From positions 62,001 through 126,000 of the forward strand of contig NZ_JBFJUX010000005.1 in assembly GCF_041624475.1 (NCBI RefSeq): a stretch of DNA of 64,000 nucleotides, written 5' to 3'. This document shows positions 35,172-43,777 of this stretch, piece by piece (within the stretch, counting starts at the first letter, position 1; the number at the start of each line of letters is the position of its first letter). The DNA comes from Litorivivens sp041624475. GTDB lineage: Bacteria > Pseudomonadota > Gammaproteobacteria > Pseudomonadales > Spongiibacteraceae. The notes beneath the pieces are model-generated. The model was not told the DNA's origin. It saw only the letters and a program-made list of their open reading frames with translations, and did no database searches. The position numbers and the translations under genes are program-made.

Positions 35172-36296
35172 GTGATTGAACGCCCGCTTATTGTCTCGCC
35201 CACCCTCGCCGCCACGCTTGGCCTGCACGAAGCCATTGTGTTGCAACTGCTGACGGAATGGGCGCAACTGCACGGCGGCGAAGAAAGCTGGCAGCTTATC
35301 GATAAAGCCCAGCTGCAACAATTGCTGCCGTTCTGGGAGCAAGCAGAAATCGAGAAAATTCTGTTGCAGCTGCAGTCGCAGGGCGTACTGTCGCTGGGCA
35401 GTGCGCTTAACAGCAATGTGCGCAATATTCGCTTCAGTCTCAACGCCGGTCAGCCGGGCAAGTCAGAGCCCGCTCCGGCACGCACTGCCGAGCCGGCGCC
35501 GCCAACCAGAGCAGCGGGATTCAACAGCCACGACGGCGGCGCCCGCCCCATCGACAGCGACTGGCGCCCAGACCGGGAAAGCATCAATTATCTGACCCAA
35601 TTCCACGGTATCGAGCCCGCTTTTATCGAGGCGCTGGTGCCCGAATTTATCAGCCACTGGCGCGAAAAAGGCAACGCCCGCGCCTCCTGGAACAGCACCT
35701 TTACCCAGCATGTAGCCAAGCGCTGGAAAAAGCATCAGTACGACCAGCAGGAGCTCGCCCAGACCGCTCCTATCGCTCCGGACTGGCAACCCAGTCACGA
35801 CGCGCTGGAAATCCTGGAGCGCGCCGACATTGATCGCAGTTTTATCGAAGACGCGGTACCGGAGTTCGTGCTCTACTGGCGCGAGAGCGGCCACCGCGAC
35901 CGCCGCTGGAATACGAGATTCATCGAACATGTGCGCCGCCAGTGGGCGCACTACACCAATGCCATTGAATTCGATACCGAGCCACGCCAGATTCCGGCCA
36001 ACTGGCAGCCCGACGAGGCCGTGTTCGATATTCTGCGCATGGCCAACATCGACCACGACTTTGCCCGCCAGCTGTTGCCCGAATTCCGCCTCTACTGGCA
36101 AGATAGTCGCCAGTTGCAGCGCTCATGGAACAGCAAATTTCTGCAGCACGTGAAATACCAGTGGGCGCAGCGCCATCGAATGGGAGACAACAATGCGGGA
36201 CAGCAAAACGCTGACGGAAAGCCTCAGTCGGAAGCTGAAAAGCTCTTCCACAAACTCACCGACCGCAGCTGGGCCAGCGGGCTCAGAGGCAAGTGA
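35172..36296 (+). CDS. Replication protein with winged-helix-like N-terminus and three DnaT-like domains
   Basis: A 374-residue protein from a GTG start. Residues 1-95 look like the winged-helix domain of phage replication proteins (LIDKAQLQQLLPFWEQAEIE, then LQSQGVLSL). A proline- and alanine-rich linker follows. Then come three related blocks at about 130-188, 204-262 and 277-335, each with D/N-W-x-P near its start, a central PEF-x-x-x-W/YW and a W-N-x-x-F-x-x-H end, matching the C-terminal DNA-binding domain of E. coli DnaT. A role in recruiting or loading DnaB is inferred from this and from the overlapping lambda P-like gene. It may be what has been called dopC. Confidence 0.75.
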   Translation: MIERPLIVSPTLAATLGLHEAIVLQLLTEWAQLHGGEESWQLIDKAQLQQLLPFWEQAEIEKILLQLQSQGVLSLGSALNSNVRNIRFSLNAGQPGKSEPAPARTAEPAPPTRAAGFNSHDGGARPIDSDWRPDRESINYLTQFHGIEPAFIEALVPEFISHWREKGNARASWNSTFTQHVAKRWKKHQYDQQELAQTAPIAPDWQPSHDALEILERADIDRSFIEDAVPEFVLYWRESGHRDRRWNTRFIEHVRRQWAHYTNAIEFDTEPRQIPANWQPDEAVFDILRMANIDHDFARQLLPEFRLYWQDSRQLQRSWNSKFLQHVKYQWAQRHRMGDNNAGQQNADGKPQSEAEKLFHKLTDRSWASGLRGK

Positions 36297-36873
36297 CGCT
36301 GAACAGCCGATCACCGACGCCCATATCGATGCCATCAACCAACTTTTTACCGAGCTGGAGCTGGCCTACCACAACCAGTTTCACAAGGCCTTTCCCGGCG
36401 ACAAAACCAATGTCGCGAAACAGCTTTGGCTGCACAGCTTGCTCGACCTGAGCCCGGAAGAAATTTTGCGCGGCGGTCGCCGCAGCATCAAGGAAAGCGC
36501 CTACCTGCCGACCCTGCACACCATTCGAGAGATGAGCCGCCCCAGCCTGAAGGAGTTCGGCCTGCCCGACGTGCACAGCGCCTATCTGGAGGCCTGTCGC
36601 GCACCCTCACCCAAAGCCGCTTATGAGTGGAGCCATCCGGCGGTGTATCACGCCGGGCGCGCCGCCGACTGGTATTTTCTGGCCAACAACCCGGAGCGCA
36701 GCGCCTTTCCGGTGTTTCGCGAACACTACCAGCGGCTCTGTCAGCAGGTGATCGACGGCGAGGAACTGACCCAACCTGACACGCCTGCTCTGCCGCAGGA
36801 GCACAGCACTCCCCTGTCGCTGGAAGAGCGCCGGGAAAAACTGCGGGAACTGCGCCGCGAGCTCGATCTCTAG
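36193..36873 (+). CDS. Lambda P-like replicative helicase loader
   Basis: A 226-residue protein resembling phage lambda protein P along most of its length: a polar N-terminal tail, then AINQLFTELELAYHNQF, LWLHSLLDLSPEEILRGGRR, YLPTLHTI, EFGLPDVHSAYLEACR, YEWSHPAVYHAGR, and RLCQQVIDGEELTQP near the end. Lambda P carries DnaB to the phage origin. The ATG has GGGAGA six bases upstream and lies 104 bases before the end of the previous gene, in another frame. No other phage gene is near, so this looks like a chromosomal, domesticated loader. It fits the published proposal of lambda O/P-derived dopC/dopE genes; that match is from memory. Confidence 0.78.
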   Translation: MRDSKTLTESLSRKLKSSSTNSPTAAGPAGSEASDAEQPITDAHIDAINQLFTELELAYHNQFHKAFPGDKTNVAKQLWLHSLLDLSPEEILRGGRRSIKESAYLPTLHTIREMSRPSLKEFGLPDVHSAYLEACRAPSPKAAYEWSHPAVYHAGRAADWYFLANNPERSAFPVFREHYQRLCQQVIDGEELTQPDTPALPQEHSTPLSLEERREKLRELRRELDL

Positions 36874-36882
36874 CCTCGGCCC

Positions 36883-36897
36883 CTGTTGTCGCAACAG
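36883..36897 (+). other. Short hairpin after the lambda P-like gene
   Basis: CTGTTG-TCG-CAACAG, a perfect six-base stem ten bases after the stop. No T-run follows, so terminator function is doubtful. Confidence 0.3.
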
Positions 36898-36904
36898 CGA
36901 ACGT

Positions 36905-36933
36905 TATACATAGGCACCCGGCGAGGCTACAAT
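36905..36933 (+). promoter_or_regulatory. Candidate ubiE operon promoter
   Basis: TATACA (36905-36910) and TACAAT (36928-36933) are 17 bases apart, matching four and five consensus bases. It lies 41 bases before the ubiE start. Confidence 0.45.
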
Positions 36934-36973
36934 AACGCCCCGAAAAACACTCAATTGAATCGCTGGATGGCCC

Positions 36974-37723
36974 ATGGCAGAGGACAACAAGACCCACTTC
37001 GGATTTCGCTCGGTAGACCCCACGGAAAAAGCCGGGCTGGTAGCCGGCGTCTTTCACTCCGTCGCCGCCCGCTACGATCTGATGAACGATCTGATGTCCG
37101 GCGGTATTCACCGGGTCTGGAAACGCTTCACCATTGAGCTGTCCGGCGTGCGCCGGGGCCATCGTGTTCTGGATATTGCCGGCGGTACCGGCGATCTGGC
37201 GGCCAAGTTCAGCCGCATTGTCGGCGACACCGGTGAAGTCGTACTGGCCGACATCAACAGCTCCATGCTGGAAGTGGGCCGCGAAAAACTGACCGACAAA
37301 GGCATCGTCGGCAATATGCGCTACGTTCAGGCCAACGCCGAATGCCTGCCCTTTCCCGACAATCACTTTGACTGCCTGACCATCGCCTTTGGCCTGCGCA
37401 ACGTGACCGACAAGGATGCGGCTCTGCGCTCCATGTACCGGGTATTAAAACCAGGCGGTCGCTGCCTGGTACTGGAGTTTTCCAAGCCCACCAGCGAGGT
37501 CATCAGCAAACTCTACGACCAGTATTCTTTCTCGGTGTTGCCGCGCATGGGACAGCTCGTCGCCGGCGACAGCGAAAGCTATCGCTATCTGGCGGAAAGC
37601 ATCCGCATGCACCCGGATCAGGAAACCCTGAAAGGCATGATGGATGAGGCCGGCTTCGTCAACACCAGTTACTACAACATGACCGGCGGTATTGTCGCCC
37701 TGCACCGGGGCATCAAGGCATGA
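36974..37723 (+). CDS. ubiE: Ubiquinone/menaquinone C-methyltransferase UbiE
   Basis: This 249-residue SAM-dependent enzyme methylates the quinone ring in ubiquinone (and menaquinone) synthesis. It has the N-terminal VAARYDLMNDLMSGGIHRVWK, SAM motif I LDIAGGTGDLAAKF, LPFPDNHFDCLTIAFGLRNV and a C-terminal YYNMTGGIVALHRG. It overlaps ubiJ by four bases and begins the ubiE-ubiJ-ubiB unit, in the Pseudomonas order. Confidence 0.98.
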   Translation: MAEDNKTHFGFRSVDPTEKAGLVAGVFHSVAARYDLMNDLMSGGIHRVWKRFTIELSGVRRGHRVLDIAGGTGDLAAKFSRIVGDTGEVVLADINSSMLEVGREKLTDKGIVGNMRYVQANAECLPFPDNHFDCLTIAFGLRNVTDKDAALRSMYRVLKPGGRCLVLEFSKPTSEVISKLYDQYSFSVLPRMGQLVAGDSESYRYLAESIRMHPDQETLKGMMDEAGFVNTSYYNMTGGIVALHRGIKA

Positions 37724-38343
37724 AACTGCCCACCCCGGCCCTCGCCGCGCTGGAAAGCCTGATCAATCGCTCGCTCGACCTCGATCAGGCCACTCGCGAG
37801 CGACTGCGGCCGCTGCACGGCAAAAGCTTTACCCTGAATTGCACCAGCCCGGCCTTCTCCCTGACCCTGTGCATCGGCGAGCCCATCTTGCTGGTAGAAG
37901 AAAGTACGGCACCCGCCACAACCACCCTTACCGGTAGCTGGGACGAATTCAGCAAAATTGCGCTCGCCGATGACCCGGCCGCCGCCCTGATCAACGGCAA
38001 TGTGCGGGTCGACGGCGATACCGCCCGGGTTGTTGAGCTTCGGGAAATCCTGAGCCAGCTGGATATTGATTGGGAAGCGCCCCTTGCCCGCCTGATTGGC
38101 GACGTTGCCGCCCACCAGATTGGCCGCACCCTGCGCCAGGGTGGCCGCTGGGCCGCGCAGGCGCTGGGGGCGTTTCGACGCCAGGCCACGGAGTTTGTGC
38201 GCGAAGAAAGCCAATGGGTGCCGCATCCGATTCAGGTAGAAGATTTTTACCGCGATCTCGAAGACCTGACCCTGCGCACCGACCGCCTCGACGCGAAACT
38301 GCGACAGTTGCGCCAACGCCTGCAACCCGAAGCCACTGAGTAA
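37720..38343 (+). CDS. ubiJ: Ubiquinone biosynthesis accessory factor UbiJ
   Basis: A 207-residue protein with an N-terminal SCP2 sterol-carrier-like domain (about residues 15-115; FTLNCTSPAFSLTLCIG, DPAAALINGNVRVDGD) and a C-terminal helical part ending in a coiled coil (DLTLRTDRLDAKLRQLRQRL). UbiJ helps assemble the soluble ubiquinone synthesis complex and probably binds the lipid intermediates. The ATGA overlap with ubiE suggests coupled translation. Confidence 0.95.
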   Translation: MKLPTPALAALESLINRSLDLDQATRERLRPLHGKSFTLNCTSPAFSLTLCIGEPILLVEESTAPATTTLTGSWDEFSKIALADDPAAALINGNVRVDGDTARVVELREILSQLDIDWEAPLARLIGDVAAHQIGRTLRQGGRWAAQALGAFRRQATEFVREESQWVPHPIQVEDFYRDLEDLTLRTDRLDAKLRQLRQRLQPEATE

Positions 38344-38349
38344 CGCCCC

Positions 38350-39957
38350 TTGTTTGGACTCCGACGCCTGCTCACCATTCTCTCAATCGCGGTACGCTTT
38401 CGCCTCGACCAATTGATCGACACCAGTCGCCTGCCTACCTGGCTGTGCCTTCTGTTGCGTTTCGGCCCCTGGCGTCTGATGCCAGCTCCCAATGCCAGCC
38501 GCGGTGAGCGCCTGCGCCTCGCGCTGGAGGCACTGGGCCCCGTGTTTATCAAATTTGGCCAGCAGCTTTCCACCCGCCGCGACCTGCTACCCGAAGATAT
38601 CGCCGAGGAACTGGCCAAACTGCAGGATCAGGTGCCGCCCTTTGACAACGAGCAGGCCCGGGAAATTATCGAAACCGCCCTCGGCAAACCGGTGGCCGAA
38701 CTGTTCGCTCGCTTTGACACCGAGCCTCTGGCCTCGGCCTCCGTCGCCCAGGTTCACGGTGCCCAGCTGAAAGACGGTCGCGAGGTTGTGGTCAAGGTCA
38801 TCCGCCCCGGCATTCAGCGCACCATCGAAAAAGACATCCTGCTGCTCTACACCATCGCTCGACTGGTGCATAACTATGTGCCCGATGGTCGCCGGCTGCG
38901 TCCGCTGGAAGTGGTCGAAGACTACGAACTGACCATTCTCGACGAACTGGACCTGCAACGCGAAGGCGCCAACACCTCTCAGCTGCGACGCAACTTCGCT
39001 GAGTCGGAACTGCTCTATGTGCCCGAGGTTTACTGGGACTACACCCGCCGCACAGTGCTGGTGATGGAGCGCATCGAAGGCATCCCGGTCACCGATGTCG
39101 GCGCCCTCAACGCCCAGAATACCGACATGAAAAAGCTTGCCGAGCGCGGTGTCGAGATCTTTTTTACCCAGGTCTTCCGCGACAGTTTCTTTCACGCCGA
39201 CATGCACCCCGGCAACATCTTCGTGTCGCGCAAACACCCGGAATCACCCCAGTATATTGCCATCGACTGCGCCATCATCGGCAGCCTCAGTGATTCCGAC
39301 CAGTATTATCTGGCTCGCAACCTGCTTGCCATCTTCCAGCGCAACTACCGCGACGTGGCCGAGTTGCATATCGAATGTGGCTGGGTACCGCCCAACACCC
39401 GGGTGCATGAATTCGAGTCAGCCATTCGCAGTGTCTGCGAGCCGGTATTTGAAAAACCGCTGGCAGAAATCTCCTTTGGCCAGCTGCTCGTCTACCTGTT
39501 CTCCACCGCGCGCCGTTTCGATATGGAAGTGCAGCCCTCACTGGTGCTGCTGCAGAAAACCCTGCTCAATATCGAAGGGCTCGGCCGCCAGCTTTACCCG
39601 GAGCTCAACCTCTGGGATACCGCCAAACCCTTTCTCGAACACTGGCTGCGCGACCGCTACTCGCCCCAGAGCATGCTCAAGCGGGTAAGCCACCGCCTGC
39701 CGGGCTGGCTGGAGCAGCTGCCCAACCTGCCGGAGCAGCTGCTGGAAGGGCCGCGCCCGGTATTTGAACCGCGCAGCAACAGCGCTGACATTGAGCGGCT
39801 GGAGCGGCGCCTCGACCAGGAAAAACACAATCAGCGCTGGCGCGTCACCGGGCTGGTACTGCTCGGCGCAGCAATCGCGCAACCGGCCCTGGCCGGCCTG
39901 CCACCCCTGTCGCTGGCACTCGGCGCCGCCGGCCTGTTGATACTGTGCCTGAAGTAG
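38350..39957 (+). CDS. ubiB: Ubiquinone biosynthesis kinase-like protein UbiB
   Basis: A 535-residue member of the ABC1/ADCK/UbiB family, an atypical kinase-fold ATPase needed for ubiquinone synthesis. The KxGQ motif is FIKFGQQLSTRRDLLPEDIA, the alanine-rich loop is ASASVAQVH, and HADMHPGNIFV is the catalytic-loop region. Two C-terminal membrane helices are predicted (LVLLGAAIAQPALAG; LSLALGAAGLLILCL). The start is TTG at 38350, six bases after the ubiJ stop; no ATG occurs near the conserved N-terminus, so the rare codon seems real. Confidence 0.95.
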   Translation: MFGLRRLLTILSIAVRFRLDQLIDTSRLPTWLCLLLRFGPWRLMPAPNASRGERLRLALEALGPVFIKFGQQLSTRRDLLPEDIAEELAKLQDQVPPFDNEQAREIIETALGKPVAELFARFDTEPLASASVAQVHGAQLKDGREVVVKVIRPGIQRTIEKDILLLYTIARLVHNYVPDGRRLRPLEVVEDYELTILDELDLQREGANTSQLRRNFAESELLYVPEVYWDYTRRTVLVMERIEGIPVTDVGALNAQNTDMKKLAERGVEIFFTQVFRDSFFHADMHPGNIFVSRKHPESPQYIAIDCAIIGSLSDSDQYYLARNLLAIFQRNYRDVAELHIECGWVPPNTRVHEFESAIRSVCEPVFEKPLAEISFGQLLVYLFSTARRFDMEVQPSLVLLQKTLLNIEGLGRQLYPELNLWDTAKPFLEHWLRDRYSPQSMLKRVSHRLPGWLEQLPNLPEQLLEGPRPVFEPRSNSADIERLERRLDQEKHNQRWRVTGLVLLGAAIAQPALAGLPPLSLALGAAGLLILCLK

Positions 39958-40029
39958 CGCCACGGCAGCACCACAAGTAGTGTCCGCAGGCCCTGGCGTG
40001 TCATAATGCGCTGACAGTGAAGGTGAAGT

Positions 40030-40434
40030 ATGACGAGTACAGATGCAGATCAATGGCTGGACAGCGTGGCTTTCAACAGCGACGGCCTGGTACCCGCCAT
40101 CGCGCAAGACGCAGCATCCGGCAGAATCCTGATGATGGCCTGGATGAACCGCGAATCGCTGGCGCTGACCGCCGAAAGTGGCAAGGCCGTTTACTGGTCG
40201 CGCTCGCGCGGAAAGCTTTGGCGTAAGGGCGAATCGTCAGGTCACGAGCAATTGGTAAAGAACATCCAGCTCGATTGCGACGGCGACACCATCGTACTGA
40301 GCGTAACCCAGCAAGGCGGCATTGCCTGCCATACCGGACGCGAAAGCTGTTTTTTCCGAACCCTTAGCGACGGTCAGTGGAACACCACCGAAAACGTACT
40401 CAAAGACCCGAATCAGATTTACCGGAAATCATGA
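40030..40434 (+). CDS. hisI: Phosphoribosyl-AMP cyclohydrolase HisI
   Basis: Third step of histidine synthesis, opening the adenine ring of PR-AMP. The 134-residue single-domain enzyme has MMAWMNRESLALT, YWSRSRGKLWRKGESSGH, the metal-site DCDGD and ACHTGRESCFFR. It is separate from HisE, which overlaps it by four bases, the arrangement known from Pseudomonas. AAGG precedes the ATG. Confidence 0.97.
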   Translation: MTSTDADQWLDSVAFNSDGLVPAIAQDAASGRILMMAWMNRESLALTAESGKAVYWSRSRGKLWRKGESSGHEQLVKNIQLDCDGDTIVLSVTQQGGIACHTGRESCFFRTLSDGQWNTTENVLKDPNQIYRKS

Positions 40435-40790
40435 CTGAACCGATCAGCAATAACAGCGTACTCGAGCAGCTTGACCGGGTTCTTGAAGCCCGTAAAGGGG
40501 CTGCGGACCCAGAATCATCCTACGTGGCCAGCCTGCACGCCAAGGGTCTGAACAAGATTCTGGAAAAGGTGGGCGAGGAAGCAACCGAAACCATCCTCGC
40601 CGCAAAAGACCTTGCCGCCAACGCTGCAGATAACGCGCTTCGCACCGAACTGGTTGGCGAAACCGCCGACCTCTGGTTTCACAGTCTGGTAATGCTGTCG
40701 CACCTGAATTTAAGCTATCGCGAGGTTCTTGAGGAACTGGAACGTCGTTTTGATCTGTCCGGACACGAAGAAAAAGCATCCCGGCAATAA
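40431..40790 (+). CDS. hisE: Phosphoribosyl-ATP pyrophosphatase HisE
   Basis: Second step of histidine synthesis, hydrolysing PR-ATP to PR-AMP and pyrophosphate. The 119-residue helical protein has SYVASLHAKGLNKILEKVGE and EATETILAAKD, followed by ELVGETADLWFHSLVML, the MazG-like acidic metal site. The ATG at 40431 overlaps the hisI stop (ATGA). tatA follows after 21 bases. Confidence 0.97.
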   Translation: MTEPISNNSVLEQLDRVLEARKGAADPESSYVASLHAKGLNKILEKVGEEATETILAAKDLAANAADNALRTELVGETADLWFHSLVMLSHLNLSYREVLEELERRFDLSGHEEKASRQ

Positions 40791-40811
40791 ATCCGCAGTG
40801 AGGAATCGAAC

Positions 40812-41054
40812 ATGGGATTTGGCATTAAAGAACTGGTTGTTATCCTGATTATCGTACTGCTGCTGTTCGGTACCAAAAAGCTCAAGGGCATCGGCACCGA
40901 TCTCGGCAGCGCGATCAAGGGCTTCAAGAAAAGCATGTCGGACGACGACAAAGACAAAGCGGAAACCGATGCCGAAGCGCAGCCGGTGGAAGACAACCGC
41001 AGTGACGCGACTGCGTCGCAGATGAACAGCGAGCAGAAGGACAAGTCAGTCTAA
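40812..41054 (+). CDS. tatA: Sec-independent translocase protein TatA
   Basis: An 80-residue pore-forming subunit for export of folded proteins. It has the N-terminal membrane helix (IKELVVILIIVLLLFGTKKL), the FGTKKL hinge, an amphipathic helix (IGTDLGSAIKGFKKSM) and a charged acidic tail. GAGGAA lies before the ATG. tatB and tatC follow in order. Confidence 0.97.
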   Translation: MGFGIKELVVILIIVLLLFGTKKLKGIGTDLGSAIKGFKKSMSDDDKDKAETDAEAQPVEDNRSDATASQMNSEQKDKSV

Positions 41055-41063
41055 GGCTGCACT

Positions 41064-41468
41064 ATGTTCGACATCGGTTTTGCTGAACTGGTTCTGATCT
41101 TTGTGGTCGGCCTGCTGGTGCTTGGTCCCGAGCGCCTGCCCGGTGCCGTGCGCACCGTTTCGCTGTGGCTCGGCCGGCTGCGGCGCAGCTTTACCGCGCT
41201 GAAAAACGAGATCGAGCGCGAAGTAGGCGCCGACGAAATCAAACAGCAGCTGCACAACGAATCCATCCTCGCCAACCTCAAGGAAACCGAGGATTCATTG
41301 AAAGACAGCTTCAGCTCCGTCGAGAAGGAATTCCGCTCCACCCAAAGCGATCTTCAATCGCTGGAATACGATATCAGCGGTGTGGTGAAACCCGGCGCTG
41401 ACGAAAGCCCCGATCCCGACAAGCCAAACGGCGCCGACCCCGGCGAAGCAGACCGAAAATCCTCATGA
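41064..41468 (+). CDS. tatB: Sec-independent translocase protein TatB
   Basis: The 134-residue partner of TatC in twin-arginine signal recognition. The start MFDIGFAELVLIFVVGLLV gives the membrane helix, then GPERLPGAVRTVSLWLGRLRR forms the amphipathic helix; TatB has GPERLP where TatA has FGTKKL. The rest is a charged helical tail. It overlaps tatC by four bases. Confidence 0.96.
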   Translation: MFDIGFAELVLIFVVGLLVLGPERLPGAVRTVSLWLGRLRRSFTALKNEIEREVGADEIKQQLHNESILANLKETEDSLKDSFSSVEKEFRSTQSDLQSLEYDISGVVKPGADESPDPDKPNGADPGEADRKSS

Positions 41469-42235
41469 GCACAGGCGCAGAAAACGATACCGGCCAACCG
41501 CTGGTGCAACACCTGACCGAATTGCGCGACCGCCTGTTGCGCTGCATCCTCGCCGTTCTGGTATTCGCGGTTGCACTGATGGCCTTTGCCAATGACATCT
41601 ATGCCTTTGTCGCCCAGCCTCTGACCCGCTATTTGCCAGACGGCAGCAGCATGATAGCCACCGAGGTCGCCTCAACCTTCCTGACGCCCTTTAAACTGGT
41701 GATCGTGGTGAGCGTCTGCCTGGCCATGCCCGTGGTTCTACAGCAGATCTGGGGCTTTGTGGCCCCAGGCATGTACCGCCATGAAAAACGCATCGCGCTG
41801 CCCCTTTTGGTGTCGAGCATTATTCTGTTCTATGCCGGACTGGCCTTTGCCTACTACGCCGTATTCCCGCTGGTATTTGGTTTTTTCAGCAGCGTGGTGC
41901 CTGAAGGCGTTGCCTACACCCCGGATATCACCCGCTTTCTCGACACCGCGCTGAAACTGTTTATGGCCTTTGGCATTGCCTTTGAAATTCCGATCGCAAC
42001 AGTACTGCTGATCTGGAGCGGAGCGGTTGAGCGGGAATCGCTGAAACAGAAACGCCCTTTCGTGATTGTCGGTTGCTTTGTGGTGGCCATGCTGCTGACA
42101 CCGCCCGACATTTTCTCGCAATGCCTGCTGGCGGTGCCCATGTGGCTTTTGTTTGAGGCGGGGATTTTCTTCAGCCAGTTTCTCGGCAAGCGCGAAGACA
42201 GCGCTGACGATGACACGGCTGAAGACAAAAGCTGA
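41465..42235 (+). CDS. tatC: Sec-independent translocase protein TatC
   Basis: The 256-residue receptor subunit has six predicted membrane helices. It shows LVQHLTELRDRLLRCILAVL at the N-terminus and FVAPGMYRHEKR, the conserved cytoplasmic-loop region for signal-peptide binding. The stop is directly followed by the stop of dnaB on the other strand (TGATCA), so the two genes converge with no spacer. Confidence 0.97.
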   Translation: MSTGAENDTGQPLVQHLTELRDRLLRCILAVLVFAVALMAFANDIYAFVAQPLTRYLPDGSSMIATEVASTFLTPFKLVIVVSVCLAMPVVLQQIWGFVAPGMYRHEKRIALPLLVSSIILFYAGLAFAYYAVFPLVFGFFSSVVPEGVAYTPDITRFLDTALKLFMAFGIAFEIPIATVLLIWSGAVERESLKQKRPFVIVGCFVVAMLLTPPDIFSQCLLAVPMWLLFEAGIFFSQFLGKREDSADDDTAEDKS

Positions 42236-43639
42236 TCAGTAGTCGCTTTCGTAACCGGTAAAGGCGAGATTATCGAAGCGGGTGTACTTGCCGATAAAGG
42301 CCAGACGCGCTGTGCCAATCGGGCCATTCCGCTGCTTGCCGATAATGATCTCTGCCACCCCTTTCTGATCGGTCTCTTCGTTGTAGACCTCGTCGCGATA
42401 GATAAACATGATCACGTCCGCATCCTGCTCGATGGCGCCGGATTCACGCAGGTCCGAGTTTACCGGGCGTTTGTTCGGCCGCTGCTCCAGGGCGCGGTTC
42501 AGCTGCGACAGCGCTACCACCGGGCAATTAAACTCCTTGGCGATGCCTTTCAGGGAGCGGGAGATTTCCGAAATCTCGGCGGTTCGCCCCTCGCCCCCAC
42601 GACCGGCCACCTGCATCAACTGCAGGTAATCGAGCATGATCATGCCGATATCACCGTGCTCCCGCGCAATCTTGCGGGTGCGAGAGCGCACTTCGGTGGG
42701 TGTCAGTGCCGGCGTGTCATCGATAAACAGCGGCCGGTCTTTCAGCTTATTTACCGCCGCGCTGAGCTTGGGCCAGTCTTCCTGATCCAGCTTACCAGTG
42801 CGCACTTTGGTCTGATCGATGCGACCAATGGAGGACAGCATCCGCATCATCAGCTGCTCGGCAGGCATTTCCATACTGAATACGACCATCGGCCGGTCAT
42901 CATTGAGCACCGCGTGCTCCACCAGGTTCATGGCGAAGGTGGTTTTACCCATCGACGGTCTGGCGGCGACGATAACCAAATCCGACTTCTGCAAGCCCGA
43001 GGTCATATCGTCCAACTCTTTAAAACCGGTACTGATCCCGGTCAGCGCCGCATCGCTGCGGAACAGCTCATCAATGCGGTCTACCGCCTTGCTCAGCAGC
43101 GGATTGACCGCCTGCGGGCCACCCTCCTTCGGGCGGTCCTCGCTGATCTGCATGATTTCGCGCTCGGCCGCATCCAGCAGGTCGGCGCTGTTGCGCCCGT
43201 CTGGGTGAAAACCGCTGTCGGCAATGCGCTGGGCCGCCTCAATCAGCGAGCGCAGGGTGGCGCGCTCGCGCACCACTTCGGCATAGGCCCGGATATTGGC
43301 CACCGCCGGCGTATTGCCCGCCAGCTCCGCAAGATAGGCAATACCCCCGCAATCATCCAGCTGGTCGCTCTTGTCGAGGGCTTCCGCCAACGTGACCACA
43401 TCGATGGGCTGCTCGGCGTCGACCAGCGCAGCCATTTTGGCGTAGATATGACGATGACGGGGCTGGAAGAAATCAGATTCCGTGACCAGATCTGCCACGG
43501 TGTCCCAGGCTTCGCCGCGAATCAGCAGGCCGCCCAGCACCGACTGTTCCGCTTCCAGTGAATGGGGCGGCAGCTTGAGGGTGGCCACATCGAGCTCATC
43601 GAAGGGCGGTGGGACGTCGTCGTAGGTTTCGCTTTGCAT
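42236..43639 (-). CDS. dnaB: Replicative DNA helicase DnaB
   Basis: The hexameric 5'-3' helicase of the replication fork, 467 residues. The N-terminal helical domain begins near LPPHSLEAEQSVLGGLL; the RecA-like domain has Walker A AARPSMGKTTFAMN near residue 230, MIMLDYLQLMQ, LSQLNRALEQRP, and FIYRDEVYN near the end. No intein is present. It lies 5.4 kb from the lambda P-like loader gene, which would act on it. No close promoter was seen; the terminator after rplI implies its own. Confidence 0.98.
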   Translation of the reverse strand: MQSETYDDVPPPFDELDVATLKLPPHSLEAEQSVLGGLLIRGEAWDTVADLVTESDFFQPRHRHIYAKMAALVDAEQPIDVVTLAEALDKSDQLDDCGGIAYLAELAGNTPAVANIRAYAEVVRERATLRSLIEAAQRIADSGFHPDGRNSADLLDAAEREIMQISEDRPKEGGPQAVNPLLSKAVDRIDELFRSDAALTGISTGFKELDDMTSGLQKSDLVIVAARPSMGKTTFAMNLVEHAVLNDDRPMVVFSMEMPAEQLMMRMLSSIGRIDQTKVRTGKLDQEDWPKLSAAVNKLKDRPLFIDDTPALTPTEVRSRTRKIAREHGDIGMIMLDYLQLMQVAGRGGEGRTAEISEISRSLKGIAKEFNCPVVALSQLNRALEQRPNKRPVNSDLRESGAIEQDADVIMFIYRDEVYNEETDQKGVAEIIIGKQRNGPIGTARLAFIGKYTRFDNLAFTGYESDY

Positions 43640-43685
43640 GGGCTGCTTATTGCTCTTGGCCCGTCATTCTGGGGGATATCGACAC

Positions 43686-43716
43686 AAAAAAAAAGCACCC
43701 GCTGACGGATGCTTTT
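43686..43716 (-). terminator. Strong intrinsic terminator after rplI
   Basis: On the minus strand AAGCATCCG-TCAG-CGGGTGCTT, a nine-pair stem with one T-G pair, is followed by a run of nine T. It ends the rpsF-rpsR-orf-rplI transcript, before dnaB. Confidence 0.9.
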
Positions 43717-43777
43717 CGAAATGCGAGCTTCTGAAAGCCCGCACTCAAGATCAGGCGCTAAGCCTTGCTGCAGTTTT

